The notes beneath the pieces are model-generated. The model was given only the letters and a program-made list of their open reading frames with translations, had not been told where the DNA came from and made no database searches. From NCBI GenBank assembly GCA_022823185.1, contig JAJDXQ010000045.1:1-64000 (forward strand): DNA of 64,000 bases, read 5' to 3'. Positions within the stretch are counted from its first letter, which is position 1, and each line of letters begins with the position of its first letter. Both the position numbers and the translations under genes were made by a program. Shown here one piece after another: positions 34,699-42,706 of the stretch. Source of the DNA: Caldilineaceae bacterium (GTDB taxonomy: Bacteria > Chloroflexota > Anaerolineae > Caldilineales > Caldilineaceae).

Positions 34699-35661
34699 CT
34701 AATTGATCCGAATACGCGGATCGATGATGGCGTAGGTCAGGTCTGTGAGCAGGTTGACGACGACGACAAGCACGGCGAGCACGACGACCAGGGACTGAAC
34801 GACCTGGTAGTCGAGGCGAAAGATCGAATCGGTGAACAGGCGGCCGATGCCGGGGATGGCGAAGACGGTTTCGACGACAATTGTGCCGCTGAGAATAAAG
34901 GCGACGCGGAAGCCGATGACGGTTACGACCGGGAGCAAGGCGTTGCGCACTGCATGGCGGACAAGGACTATCGTGTTGGGCAGGCCTTTGGCATAGGCTG
35001 TGCGCACGTAGTCCTGGGTAAGGACTTCCAGAGTGGAGGCGCGCATGACGCGCGTCAGGACGGCCATTTGTTCGGTGGTCAGCACGAGGACGGGCAGGAT
35101 GTAGCCCTGCCATGACTTGAGCCCGAAGGGTGGGATGCGGCCGATCAGGGGTAGGTCGCCGAACCAGCGGGGCACGTAGAGGGCGAAGAGGACGATCAGC
35201 ATGAGGGCGAGCCAGAAGTTGGGTAGGGCGACGCCGAGGGTGGAGCCGACGGCGGTGCTGTAGTCGAAGGATGAGTTGCGGCGCACGCCGGCGATGATGC
35301 CGGCTGGGATGGCGACCAGCAAAGCCAGGGCAAGCGAAGTGACGTTCAGAATTGCGGTCACAGGGATGGCTTCAAAGATCATCTGCCGCACGGGTATTCC
35401 CTTGCGGATCAGGGAGTCGCCAAAGTCTCCGCGCAAGAGATTCCACGCCCAGATAAAGAACTGTTCGTGCTGGGGACGGTCCAAACCCCAGCGGGCGCGG
35501 ATCGCCTCCATCTGTTCCTGGGTAATGCGTATCTCCCCTTCGCCGAGCAGCAGGTATGTGGGGTCACCCGGCATCAGCCGAATCACGACAAAGGTGCCGA
35601 CGCTGATCAGGACGATCACGATGACACCTTGCAAGATACGGCGAGCGATGTAGGTAAGCAT
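34699..35661 (-). CDS. Peptide ABC transporter permease (DppB type), operon I
   Basis: This 320-residue protein has the classical DppB start MLTYIARRILQG with the first membrane segment (residues 8-30), then RLMPGDPTYLLLG, a large outside loop and the EAA region TAYAKGLPNTIVLVRHAV. ATG 35661 was chosen because it gives this family N-terminus; the in-frame ATG at 35712 would run through the intergenic hairpin. The C-terminus ends LTYAIIDPRIRIN, as usual. It lies between the binding protein and a toxin-antitoxin pair. Confidence 0.9.
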   Translation of the reverse strand: MLTYIARRILQGVIVIVLISVGTFVVIRLMPGDPTYLLLGEGEIRITQEQMEAIRARWGLDRPQHEQFFIWAWNLLRGDFGDSLIRKGIPVRQMIFEAIPVTAILNVTSLALALLVAIPAGIIAGVRRNSSFDYSTAVGSTLGVALPNFWLALMLIVLFALYVPRWFGDLPLIGRIPPFGLKSWQGYILPVLVLTTEQMAVLTRVMRASTLEVLTQDYVRTAYAKGLPNTIVLVRHAVRNALLPVVTVIGFRVAFILSGTIVVETVFAIPGIGRLFTDSIFRLDYQVVQSLVVVLAVLVVVVNLLTDLTYAIIDPRIRIN

Positions 35662-35697
35662 GAAGGGCCGTGGCTCGTGGATGGAGGACAGAGGAAG

Positions 35698-35728
35698 GTG
35701 GCCGGCGACCATGTGGATCGCCGGCCAC
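35698..35728 (-). promoter_or_regulatory. Hairpin between binding-protein and permease genes, peptide operon I
   Basis: A perfect 11-base stem (GTGGCCGGCGA at 35698-35708 with its complement at 35718-35728) closes a 9-base loop, without a following U-tract. It fills most of the gap between the binding-protein stop (35736) and the DppB start. Confidence 0.68.
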
Positions 35729-35735
35729 TAGCGAG

Positions 35736-37385
35736 TTATTCTTCAATCCACCATTTGTAGGCTTGCTGGTACATTAAGCTATTCTTGGGGCCTTCAGGCA
35801 GGCCCTTGATGCGGGCGTTGAAGACGTTCATCCACTCGTCGAACTGCAGGTTAAGGACTGGCTGCTCTTCGACGAAGATCTCCTGGATCTCGTGATAGTA
35901 GGGCTCGCGCTCTTCGTAGGAGACGACCTGGAGGCCTTCCTCGATGAGCTGGTCCATGCGGGCGTGGTTGAGCTGGGCAAAGTTATTGCCGCCGGTGGAG
36001 TGCAGTGTGCTGAACGGGTCGGGCTCGACGGCGCTGCCGTAGGTCCAGTTGTAAAGGGAGGCGTCCATTGTGCCTTCGCGCATGCCCTGGAGAATGGTGG
36101 CAACGGGCGCCTCTTCCAGTTGTACGTCGACGCCGACATCGGCAAACATCAGTTGCGCGAGTTCGGCGATTGGGCGGCGGGCCTGGTCGCCGGTGATGGT
36201 CGTGATGGTGAAGGAGAGCTGCTGGTCACCCTTGGCGCGCATGCCATCGCCGCCGGCAGCCCAACCGGCGCCGTCGAGGAGAGCCATGGCCTCTGCGGGA
36301 TCGAAGTCGTACTGCTTCAGACCGGTATGGTGATAGGGGCTGGCGGGCGTCAGGTTGGAGTGGGAGACCTGGGCGGCGCCGTTCCAGAGCTCGTCGATGA
36401 TGCGCTGGCGGTCGAGCGCGTACATCAGTGCCTGGCGCACCTCTTTCTCGGCCAACTGCGGGATGCTGTTGTTCAGCGGGAAGTGCTTGATCGAGTTGGC
36501 AAGGGTACGGAAGTTGACGAAACCCGGGTCGGACTCGAGGAAGATGCTGTCTTCGACGAGCAGTGGCCAGACGGCGGAGTCGGCCTCGCCGGTCTGGAGG
36601 GCGATCATGCGCACGGAGGGTTCGGGTACGATGTCTTCACGCAGGACGTCGATATTGGGGCGGCCGCGGAAGTGATCGTCGAAGGCCTCCAGCTCGGTGA
36701 ACTCTGCCGGACGCCACTCTCTGAGTTTGTAGGGACCGGTGCCGATCGGTGCGGTACTGTAGGTCTCCTCGCCGACTTCGGCGTGATAGGCCGAGTGGAC
36801 GATGGGGACGGTGGCCCAAGAGGCGAGCGAAGCGGCGTTGACACTGTCCATATTGACCTGGACGGTGTACTTGTCAGGGGCTTCGACTGAGCCGATGCCG
36901 GTGAAAGAGCCGACGATGGGCGCGCCGTTGTCCGGGTTGCGGTAGTAGTCGTAGGTATAGACGACATCGTCGGCGGTCAACTCGGTACCGTCGTGGAAGA
37001 GGACGCCTTCGTGCAGCTGGAAGGTGTAGGTGAGGCCGTCTGCCGATACGTCGACCGATTTGGCCAGCACCAGCTCCTGCTGGTTGAATTCGTCGATGGC
37101 GATCAGCGGATTCTGGATGTTGATGATCATGACCCAATGGACGGTGGGGCCCATGAAAGCGGGGCTGAGGCCGGCAACTTCCTGGTGGCCTACCCAAGTC
37201 ATGGTTCCGCCCTGCTTGGGTCCGCTCATTTCGGCGGCCGGGGCTTCGTCGGCTGCGGCGGCGGGGGCGGCTTCGCCTTCCGCGGCCGGTGCGGCGGGTG
37301 CGCAGGCTACCAGGAGCGCGGCCGAGCCGGTCATAGCGGAGTAGCGCAGGAAGTCGCGCCTGGTCAAAGTTTGCTTCTGTTTCAT
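35736..37385 (-). CDS. Peptide-binding lipoprotein (SBP_bac_5), operon I
   Basis: This 549-residue family 5 binding protein has a twin-arginine signal (TRRDFLRYSA, residues 8-17) with lipobox LVAC (Cys28), then an Ala/Glu/Pro-rich linker. The mature domain shows TYTFQLHEGVLFHDGTELTADDVVYTYDY, listed here as two shorter pieces YTFQLHEGVLFHDG and ADDVVYTYDY, typical of Opp/Dpp binding proteins. It heads the operon with a near-perfect promoter at 37677-37705 and a long leader of about 285 bases. The ligand may be a peptide, an oligosaccharide or an opine-like compound. Confidence 0.92.
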   Translation of the reverse strand: MKQKQTLTRRDFLRYSAMTGSAALLVACAPAAPAAEGEAAPAAAADEAPAAEMSGPKQGGTMTWVGHQEVAGLSPAFMGPTVHWVMIINIQNPLIAIDEFNQQELVLAKSVDVSADGLTYTFQLHEGVLFHDGTELTADDVVYTYDYYRNPDNGAPIVGSFTGIGSVEAPDKYTVQVNMDSVNAASLASWATVPIVHSAYHAEVGEETYSTAPIGTGPYKLREWRPAEFTELEAFDDHFRGRPNIDVLREDIVPEPSVRMIALQTGEADSAVWPLLVEDSIFLESDPGFVNFRTLANSIKHFPLNNSIPQLAEKEVRQALMYALDRQRIIDELWNGAAQVSHSNLTPASPYHHTGLKQYDFDPAEAMALLDGAGWAAGGDGMRAKGDQQLSFTITTITGDQARRPIAELAQLMFADVGVDVQLEEAPVATILQGMREGTMDASLYNWTYGSAVEPDPFSTLHSTGGNNFAQLNHARMDQLIEEGLQVVSYEEREPYYHEIQEIFVEEQPVLNLQFDEWMNVFNARIKGLPEGPKNSLMYQQAYKWWIEE

Positions 37386-37676
37386 TGGTGGTTCTCTCCT
37401 TGAATTGTAGAAAAAATAGGACTGATGACTATGGCACGCTGACCAGAAAGTTCAGGACGGACTTTGGTCAGTACGCTGGGATTCGATACGGGCTCGAAGG
37501 CTGGCGGTACCAGCCGCAATTGCGGGCGAACGGCTTTTCGGACACTGTGATTTGACCGCAAAGTCTCTCCCGCCTCAGGAGTTGACGGACAAGGGAGATG
37601 ACTGGCTGGCGTGGAGAACAGTTCGTGTGCGTCTCTGCACGGAAAGGGGGAAGCCCTAGCCTCGTCAGTCTGTGAG

Positions 37677-37705
37677 AGTATAAACAGTGAAGTGGTGGCT
37701 GTCAA
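37677..37705 (-). promoter_or_regulatory. Strong sigma-70-type promoter of peptide operon I
   Basis: On the minus strand, a perfect TTGACA (37700-37705), a 17-base spacer and TATACT (37677-37682). Transcription would start near 37670. Confidence 0.8.
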
Positions 37706-37845
37706 GAATTAGAGCGATTCTAACGGCCGGCATCGAATAGGGTATGCGGTTTGGGGCCTCTGCGGATGGTTTGGGGGCGACCGAAGGCGGGCGATGTCAA
37801 GACGGGCGCGGGTAGTTGACGGGCAGATGCGGAGGGCGGCGGGTG

Positions 37846-37854
37846 TGATAGAAT
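37846..37854 (+). promoter_or_regulatory. Extended -10 element of ATPase-DUF4276 pair
   Basis: TGA followed directly by TAGAAT (37849-37854) forms a TGn-extended -10, about 45 bases before the ATPase ATG. A TTGACG at 37816 is too far (27 bases) to act as the usual -35. Confidence 0.4.
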
Positions 37855-37899
37855 GTCAGCGTGCGAATTGGATGAAACTGACAGCAAGAAGGATTTGAT

Positions 37900-39123
37900 A
37901 TGTTGGGTGACAAGAGGTTTATACAATCGCTGCAACTGCGAAATCTGCTCTCTTTCGGCCCCGATACACAGCCACTGGAACTTGGATCACTGAATGTGTT
38001 GATAGGTCCGAACGGGTCGGGCAAGTCGAATGTATTGGAGGCAATCGACCTTCTGCGAGCTTCCGCTGCCGACTTGGTAGCTCCAGTGCGCGCAGGTGGA
38101 GGAACGGATGAATGGTTATGGAAGGGGTCCAGGCCCACGCCTACTGCGGAGATTAATGCAACAATATACTACCCCAATGGGATCATGCCACTGCGTCACA
38201 GAATCCGCTTTGGGTCGGCATATCAGCGTTTTGAGCTCGTGGACGAAGCGATCGAAAATGAACGGGAAGAGTTTGAAGAGGCGACCGACGTACGCTTCTT
38301 CTATCGTTATCAAGGAGGCCACCCCGTACTCAGCGTCCGCACAACAGACATCAATGGTGAAGTTCCAGGCGGCGAAAGAAGAGAGCGAAAATTGCAGAGG
38401 GAGGACCTAGCGCCAAATCAATCTGTACTTTCGCAACGCCGGGACCCGGATCAATACCCTGAGATCACTTACCTGGGAGACCAGTATAGGCAGTTAAAGC
38501 TTTATCGCGAATGGAGCATGGGCCCGCATACGGCTCCTCGCAGTCCGCAGCCGGTTGATCTGCTTAGTGACTTCCTGGCTGAAGATGCGGGTAACCTCGG
38601 TCTTGTTCTTAACGATCTGGATCTCATGGGTGACATCAGAAGCGTTCTCAATTCTCAGCTTGAACGGTTCTACGATCAATTCGAGAGATATCAAGTTTAT
38701 TTTCGGTTAGGCACGGTGCAAATCTTTTTTCACGAAAAGAACCTGCATCACCCCGTTCCGGCCACCCGGCTGTCGGATGGCACTCTGCGTTTCCTCTGCC
38801 TTGCTTCAATCCTATGTCATCCATCCCCCCCTCCTCTTACCTGCATAGAGGAACCGGAAATCGGGCTTCATCCCGATATTCTTCCCATTGTTGCAGAACT
38901 GCTTATCGAGGCTTCCCACAGAACACAGATTATCGTTACAACTCACTCTGATATTCTTGTTGACGCACTGTCCCATGTCCCGGAAAGCATACTGGTTTGC
39001 GAGAAGGAGACCAACGCGACCGCAATTCGACGACAGGACCAGGACGAGCTACGAGAGTGGCTCAAGGAATACTCCTTGGGTGATCTGTGGCGTAGCGGTG
39101 AATTGGGGGGCAACCGGTGGTAA
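37900..39123 (+). CDS. AAA/ABC-type ATPase (AAA_21, OLD/RecF-like), first gene of defence-like pair
   Basis: This 407-residue ATPase has Walker A GPNGSGKSN (residues 36-44) after FIQSLQLRNLLSFG, a signature region RLSDGTLRFL (about 290), Walker B TCIEEPEIGLHP (about 315) and the switch His in VTTHSDILVD (about 344). The central coiled region is between. This is the layout of SMC/RecF-like ATPases of OLD, PARIS-AriA and similar defence proteins. Its stop overlaps the start of a DUF4276 gene by seven bases, which strongly suggests a complex. It is AT-richer than neighbouring metabolic genes. Confidence 0.88.
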   Translation: MLGDKRFIQSLQLRNLLSFGPDTQPLELGSLNVLIGPNGSGKSNVLEAIDLLRASAADLVAPVRAGGGTDEWLWKGSRPTPTAEINATIYYPNGIMPLRHRIRFGSAYQRFELVDEAIENEREEFEEATDVRFFYRYQGGHPVLSVRTTDINGEVPGGERRERKLQREDLAPNQSVLSQRRDPDQYPEITYLGDQYRQLKLYREWSMGPHTAPRSPQPVDLLSDFLAEDAGNLGLVLNDLDLMGDIRSVLNSQLERFYDQFERYQVYFRLGTVQIFFHEKNLHHPVPATRLSDGTLRFLCLASILCHPSPPPLTCIEEPEIGLHPDILPIVAELLIEASHRTQIIVTTHSDILVDALSHVPESILVCEKETNATAIRRQDQDELREWLKEYSLGDLWRSGELGGNRW

Positions 39124-39731
39124 GAGTGAAGGTGTATGTGGAGGGCGGCGGACAAGGAAAATTGCGTGGGGCTTGTCGCTCAGGATTCTCCAGTTTTTTC
39201 AAGAAAGCGGGTCTTATTGGACATATGCCAAAGGTAGTAGCATGTGGAAGCAGAGATGAAACGCTAAAACGTTTTCGAATTGCATTGAACCTGGGTAGGA
39301 ATTCGGGGGAAATACCGCTTTTACTGGTGGATAGTGAAGCACCCGTCTTGCTGAACAATTCGCCGTGGCGGCATTTGAGGTCTCGCGATGGCTGGCAACG
39401 CCCCGCGAGTACCCTAGATGAGCATGCACACCTTATGGTGCAATGTATGGAGTCCTGGTTTCTGGCGGATGTCTCGACACTAAGAAGATACTTTGGGCCC
39501 GGATTCAAATCCACAGCGATTCCACAACGAAGTGATATCGAGCGCGTTCCCAAAAACGATGTTTTCAACCAATTGGAGTCGGCCAGTACAGGAAGCAAGA
39601 AAGGCGCATATGAAAAAGGAAGCCACTCTTTTGAAATATTGGGCCTCATCGATCCAGATAAGGTAGTTGAGCGCTCCAAATTTGCGAAAAGACTCATTGA
39701 CGCGTTGAAAAACGAACTTTGGCCTTCATAG
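39117..39731 (+). CDS. DUF4276 (TOPRIM-like) protein, second gene of defence-like pair
   Basis: This 204-residue protein has the DUF4276 landmarks: VYVEGGGQ (Glu9), LLLVDSEAPV (Asp72, Glu74) and VQCMESWFLAD (about 108-118). The E plus DxE arrangement matches the metal site of TOPRIM nucleases and primases. Such proteins are commonly coupled to an AAA_21 ATPase, and I infer an effector nuclease held or triggered by the ATPase. GTG at 39117 follows a GGGGGG run and overlaps the ATPase stop (TAA 39121-39123). Confidence 0.82.
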   Translation: MVRVKVYVEGGGQGKLRGACRSGFSSFFKKAGLIGHMPKVVACGSRDETLKRFRIALNLGRNSGEIPLLLVDSEAPVLLNNSPWRHLRSRDGWQRPASTLDEHAHLMVQCMESWFLADVSTLRRYFGPGFKSTAIPQRSDIERVPKNDVFNQLESASTGSKKGAYEKGSHSFEILGLIDPDKVVERSKFAKRLIDALKNELWPS

Positions 39732-39780
39732 GCCGCCAACCGCAGCCAATCCAACCAAAAACCATCCGAAGGAAAATCCC

Positions 39781-41109
39781 ATGAACAGTTCACAGACAGT
39801 ATCAGTTCCCTCTCGTTCCTGGTTTGGCGATGTGGAGCGCACACTCAGTTTTCCGGCAGGGTGGGATGTCCACGTTTGCGCGTGCGAGGACGCTCCGGCG
39901 CTCAGTACGGCCCAGATTTCGGCGGCGTTTGACAGTCCGATCGGGACGCCCCGGATTCGCGACGCGGCAAAGGGGAAAGCCAGCGCCGCGATCGTGGTCG
40001 ATGACCTGAGCAGGCCGACGCCGGCGGCGGAGATGCTGCCCTATGTGTTGGAGGAACTGGTGGCGGCCGGTGTTCCCAGGGCCGAGACGGTGATCGTTGT
40101 TGGCGGCGGCACGCACAGGCCGCTTACGGAAGAAGAGATGGTGAAGAAGGTAGGTGCGGAAGTCGCGGCGACCTACGCGACGACTTCGCATGATTTCATG
40201 GCCGGGGACCTGGTGGCCTACGGGAGCCTGGAGGACGGTACCCCGGTATACATCAACCGGATTGTGGCCGAAGCCGAGTTCAAAATCTGTATGGGCGGCA
40301 TCTATCCCCATCCTTCGGTCGGTTTTGGCGGCGGCGCCAAGCTGATCGTTCCGGGCGTGGCGGGCTTTGCTACTATTTTTCACTTTCACAGCTTCTCGGC
40401 CAGGCGGGGGCAGGGCAATCTTGAGCGGCAAAAGCCTTCCGCGGAGCAGGCGGGCGAAGTGACCCTTATCGACGGGGGCGTGCGAGATCACCGCGACGTG
40501 GCCGAGGAGGTGTCGAGCCTGATCGGGTTGGACATGATCGTCAACTGCGTTCTCACCAGCCGCAGACAGATTGCAGGCGTCTTTGTCGGCGACTTTGTGG
40601 AGGCGCATCGTGCGGGGGCGCGCTTTGCCCGGCGCACGTACGGGACGGAGATACCCCACAGGCTGCGGCAGGAGGCGGACTTGGTTGTGTGCAACGCCTA
40701 CCCGCTCGACGCCGACCCGGTGCAGGGGTCGAAGGCGGTGTGGCCGCGACAGTATTTCGAGCGGGAGCCTTACACGGTCGTTCTCAATGCGGCGTGTGAC
40801 GGCATCTCCTACCACGGGCTGCACCAGCAGCTGCCGTGGCCGCAGTATCTGAAGCGCAAAGCCGAGGCCGACGCTACGCCTGATCCAGTGGCATCGCTCG
40901 ATGGTCGGGAGCCCCTGCTCATCGTTTCCGAGCATTTCAAGGCGGCAGAGTTTGCGGCCAAGCATGGCGGCGACCTTCTTTACCGCGACTGGCAGACTGT
41001 GATCGACCAGCTGGCGGCTGAACTGCCTTCGGACGCAACCGTTGCCGTCTTTCCCAATACGTCTATCCAGATACTGAAAAGGGAAGAGGCAGTTGCAGTA
41101 GGCGCGTAG
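39781..41109 (+). CDS. LarA-like (DUF2088) nickel-pincer racemase/epimerase family protein
   Basis: This 442-residue protein resembles lactate racemase LarA, which uses a nickel pincer nucleotide to epimerise hydroxy acids. Landmarks are VVDDLSRPTP (residues 72-81), GGGTHRPLTEEE (His112), GIYPHPSVGFGGGAKLIVPG (His177, Lys187) and a C-terminal domain. The His and Lys positions match LarA's catalytic and cofactor residues. No LarB, LarC or LarE maturation gene is near. AGGAAAA precedes the ATG. It lies in a cluster of sugar and hydroxy-acid enzymes, so its substrate may be a sugar acid rather than lactate. Confidence 0.82.
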   Translation: MNSSQTVSVPSRSWFGDVERTLSFPAGWDVHVCACEDAPALSTAQISAAFDSPIGTPRIRDAAKGKASAAIVVDDLSRPTPAAEMLPYVLEELVAAGVPRAETVIVVGGGTHRPLTEEEMVKKVGAEVAATYATTSHDFMAGDLVAYGSLEDGTPVYINRIVAEAEFKICMGGIYPHPSVGFGGGAKLIVPGVAGFATIFHFHSFSARRGQGNLERQKPSAEQAGEVTLIDGGVRDHRDVAEEVSSLIGLDMIVNCVLTSRRQIAGVFVGDFVEAHRAGARFARRTYGTEIPHRLRQEADLVVCNAYPLDADPVQGSKAVWPRQYFEREPYTVVLNAACDGISYHGLHQQLPWPQYLKRKAEADATPDPVASLDGREPLLIVSEHFKAAEFAAKHGGDLLYRDWQTVIDQLAAELPSDATVAVFPNTSIQILKREEAVAVGA

Positions 41110-41170
41110 CCTCGCGAGAAGGAACGGGCAGGAGACGCACGACCTTGCGAAAATCAGAGGAGGGACACGA

Positions 41171-41758
41171 ATGGCTTCGATGGAGGAACTGCGCCAGGGT
41201 GTAGTTGAGAGCCTGCCGGAGGTCAATGAGATCAAGGATGAAGGGCTGCGCGGGCTGGTGATCGAGGCGTGGGCCTTTGCGCTGTCGCAGTCGGAGTTTA
41301 CGAGCATCGACCAGATTCGGGGATCGGGTGTGCCGGACTCGCCGGCTCTGAAGGACGGTACGCAGGCAGAGCATCTGCGCGGCGTGGCGCGCATGGCGCA
41401 CGGGCTTGCCGACGGCCTCGAAGAAGTGCATGGGGATATCGGTATCGACAGGGACCTGCTGTGGGCGTGTGCGCTGTGCCATGACGTGGGCAAGCCGTTT
41501 GAGTTCAGCCTGAAGAATCAGGCGCGCTGGAAGGCGGATGTGGGCGCGGTGGGCTTTCCGTCGATCCGGCATTCGGTGTACGGCGTACACGTGGCGCTGA
41601 CGGTGGGGCTGCCGGAGGCGGTGGCGCACACTGCGGGCGCGCATTCAGCCGAGGGCGAGTTGATCCAGCGCAGCCTGGAAAACACGCTTGTCAATAGCGC
41701 GGACCACGCCTATTGGGCGGCAATGGAGAGGGCCGGGCAGCTTGAGAGTGGACAGTGA
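41171..41758 (+). CDS. HD-domain phosphohydrolase-like protein
   Basis: This 195-residue protein has the HD metal motif: His68 in AEHLRGV, His104-Asp105 in ALCHDVGKP, and later His in IRHSVYGVHVAL and VAHTAGAHS. HD proteins hydrolyse nucleotides or other phosphoesters. It lies 61 bases downstream of the LarA-like gene on the same strand. Its stop falls in an AGTGGnCAGTG-type repeat (41747-41773). The substrate is unknown. Confidence 0.82.
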   Translation: MASMEELRQGVVESLPEVNEIKDEGLRGLVIEAWAFALSQSEFTSIDQIRGSGVPDSPALKDGTQAEHLRGVARMAHGLADGLEEVHGDIGIDRDLLWACALCHDVGKPFEFSLKNQARWKADVGAVGFPSIRHSVYGVHVALTVGLPEAVAHTAGAHSAEGELIQRSLENTLVNSADHAYWAAMERAGQLESGQ

Positions 41759-41773
41759 GCAGTGGTCAGTGGT
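41747..41773. repeat. AGTGG(A/T)CAGTG repeat at convergent stops
   Basis: AGTGGACAGTGAGCAGTGG and GGTCAGTGGT form overlapping units that hold the stop codons of both converging genes (41756-41758 plus, 41766-41768 minus). A shorter related piece (complement AGTGGTCAGTG) occurs near 63120. Confidence 0.45.
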
Positions 41774-42536
41774 TGGCGGCGATGTCGCGCATGCCGTCCC
41801 ACTCCAGCCAGATGTCGGTGAGGGCTTCGTGCAGCTGCTGCTTGTAGTCGACATGTTGCAGGCGGAAGTAAATAGCGTAGCGAGGGTGCGGTGAGACGTT
41901 GGGCGAGGCGCAGTGGGCAATCTGGTAGTGGACGAGGATGGCGTCACCGGCCCCGGCAGTGATCATTTTCGGTTGGGGCATATCGATGGGCGGCATGCCT
42001 TCGGCGCCGCCGCGCATGAGGATGTCGTGACCATGTTCGCGGAAGTACTGCTCGTAGAGGCGGTGGGTGCCGGGCCAGACAGCCAGGTTGCCTGCGAATT
42101 CGGTATTCACGTCGCTGAGGGCGATGCCGACGAGCATGGTGAATCTACGCAGCTCGCCGGCGGGGACGCCGTTGTGGGGCGAGTGGCGGCCGTCCAGATG
42201 GGGTCGCAGCGCGGGCGGGGGGTCATCCAGCAGCGGAAAGCGGACTGCGATCTGTCCGCGCTGGACCGTGTTGACCTTACCGGCCCCAATCATGGATTCG
42301 GCCAGCAGTTTTACGGGCGACCGGTTGTACAGGTCGGTTATTTCGGCCGCTTGCCGCAGTTCCGGGCAGAATGACTGTGCGTTAAAGGTTGTCATCTGTG
42401 AGGGATCGATGCCGTTACCAAAGGAGTGGTTGATCGCTTTGACGGCGGCGTCGACCATTACGCGCGGGACAACGCCGGGCACCTTCACGTATCCCCTGTT
42501 GTAGAATTCCAGCTTTTGCGCGTAGGTCAGCTTCAT
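41766..42536 (-). CDS. Phytanoyl-CoA dioxygenase family protein (1)
   Basis: This 256-residue Fe(II)/2-oxoglutarate oxygenase has the iron ligands His113 and Asp115 in RPHLDGRHS, and the distal His in YQIAHCASPN (about 216). ATG at 42536 was chosen because GGAGGG precedes it and it gives the usual family N-terminus (KLTYAQKLEFYNRGYVKVPG); the upstream in-frame extension to 42737 is non-family sequence. The C-terminal GMRDIAANH is near a repeat. Members hydroxylate many small molecules; the substrate is unknown. It is divergent from the FucI-like isomerase gene. Confidence 0.85.
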   Translation of the reverse strand: MKLTYAQKLEFYNRGYVKVPGVVPRVMVDAAVKAINHSFGNGIDPSQMTTFNAQSFCPELRQAAEITDLYNRSPVKLLAESMIGAGKVNTVQRGQIAVRFPLLDDPPPALRPHLDGRHSPHNGVPAGELRRFTMLVGIALSDVNTEFAGNLAVWPGTHRLYEQYFREHGHDILMRGGAEGMPPIDMPQPKMITAGAGDAILVHYQIAHCASPNVSPHPRYAIYFRLQHVDYKQQLHEALTDIWLEWDGMRDIAANH

Positions 42537-42706
42537 TTTTCCCTCCTCTATTGCCTGCCCCTGTGGGATGAAATCATTAGACCCCAGCGCGGCGCGAAAC
42601 ACAAACGGGGAGGAACTGCAGTGTTCAGTGGCATGAGACAGCAAGCAGGGGAGCAGACACTGCTGGTTCGTTCGTCTCGGATCGCGGCAAAGTAGACAAG
42701 AGGGCG

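Larger units (their letters stand above)
37386..37899. other. Divergent control region between peptide operon I and ATPase-DUF4276 pair
   Basis: It holds the strong minus-strand promoter (37677-37705) and, on the plus strand, an extended -10 (37846-37854) close to the ATPase gene. The 290-base leader of the binding-protein message shows no riboswitch I can recognise. Confidence 0.55.

Noticed and set aside
37816..37854. TTGACG plus TAGAAT as a standard promoter for the ATPase-DUF4276 pair
   Set aside because: The 27-base spacer is too long; only the extended -10 was kept.
39802..41493. 563-codon minus-strand open frame
   Set aside because: It is antisense to the LarA-like and HD genes, which have clear family motifs and ribosome-binding sites; its translation is Arg/Pro/His-rich without features.
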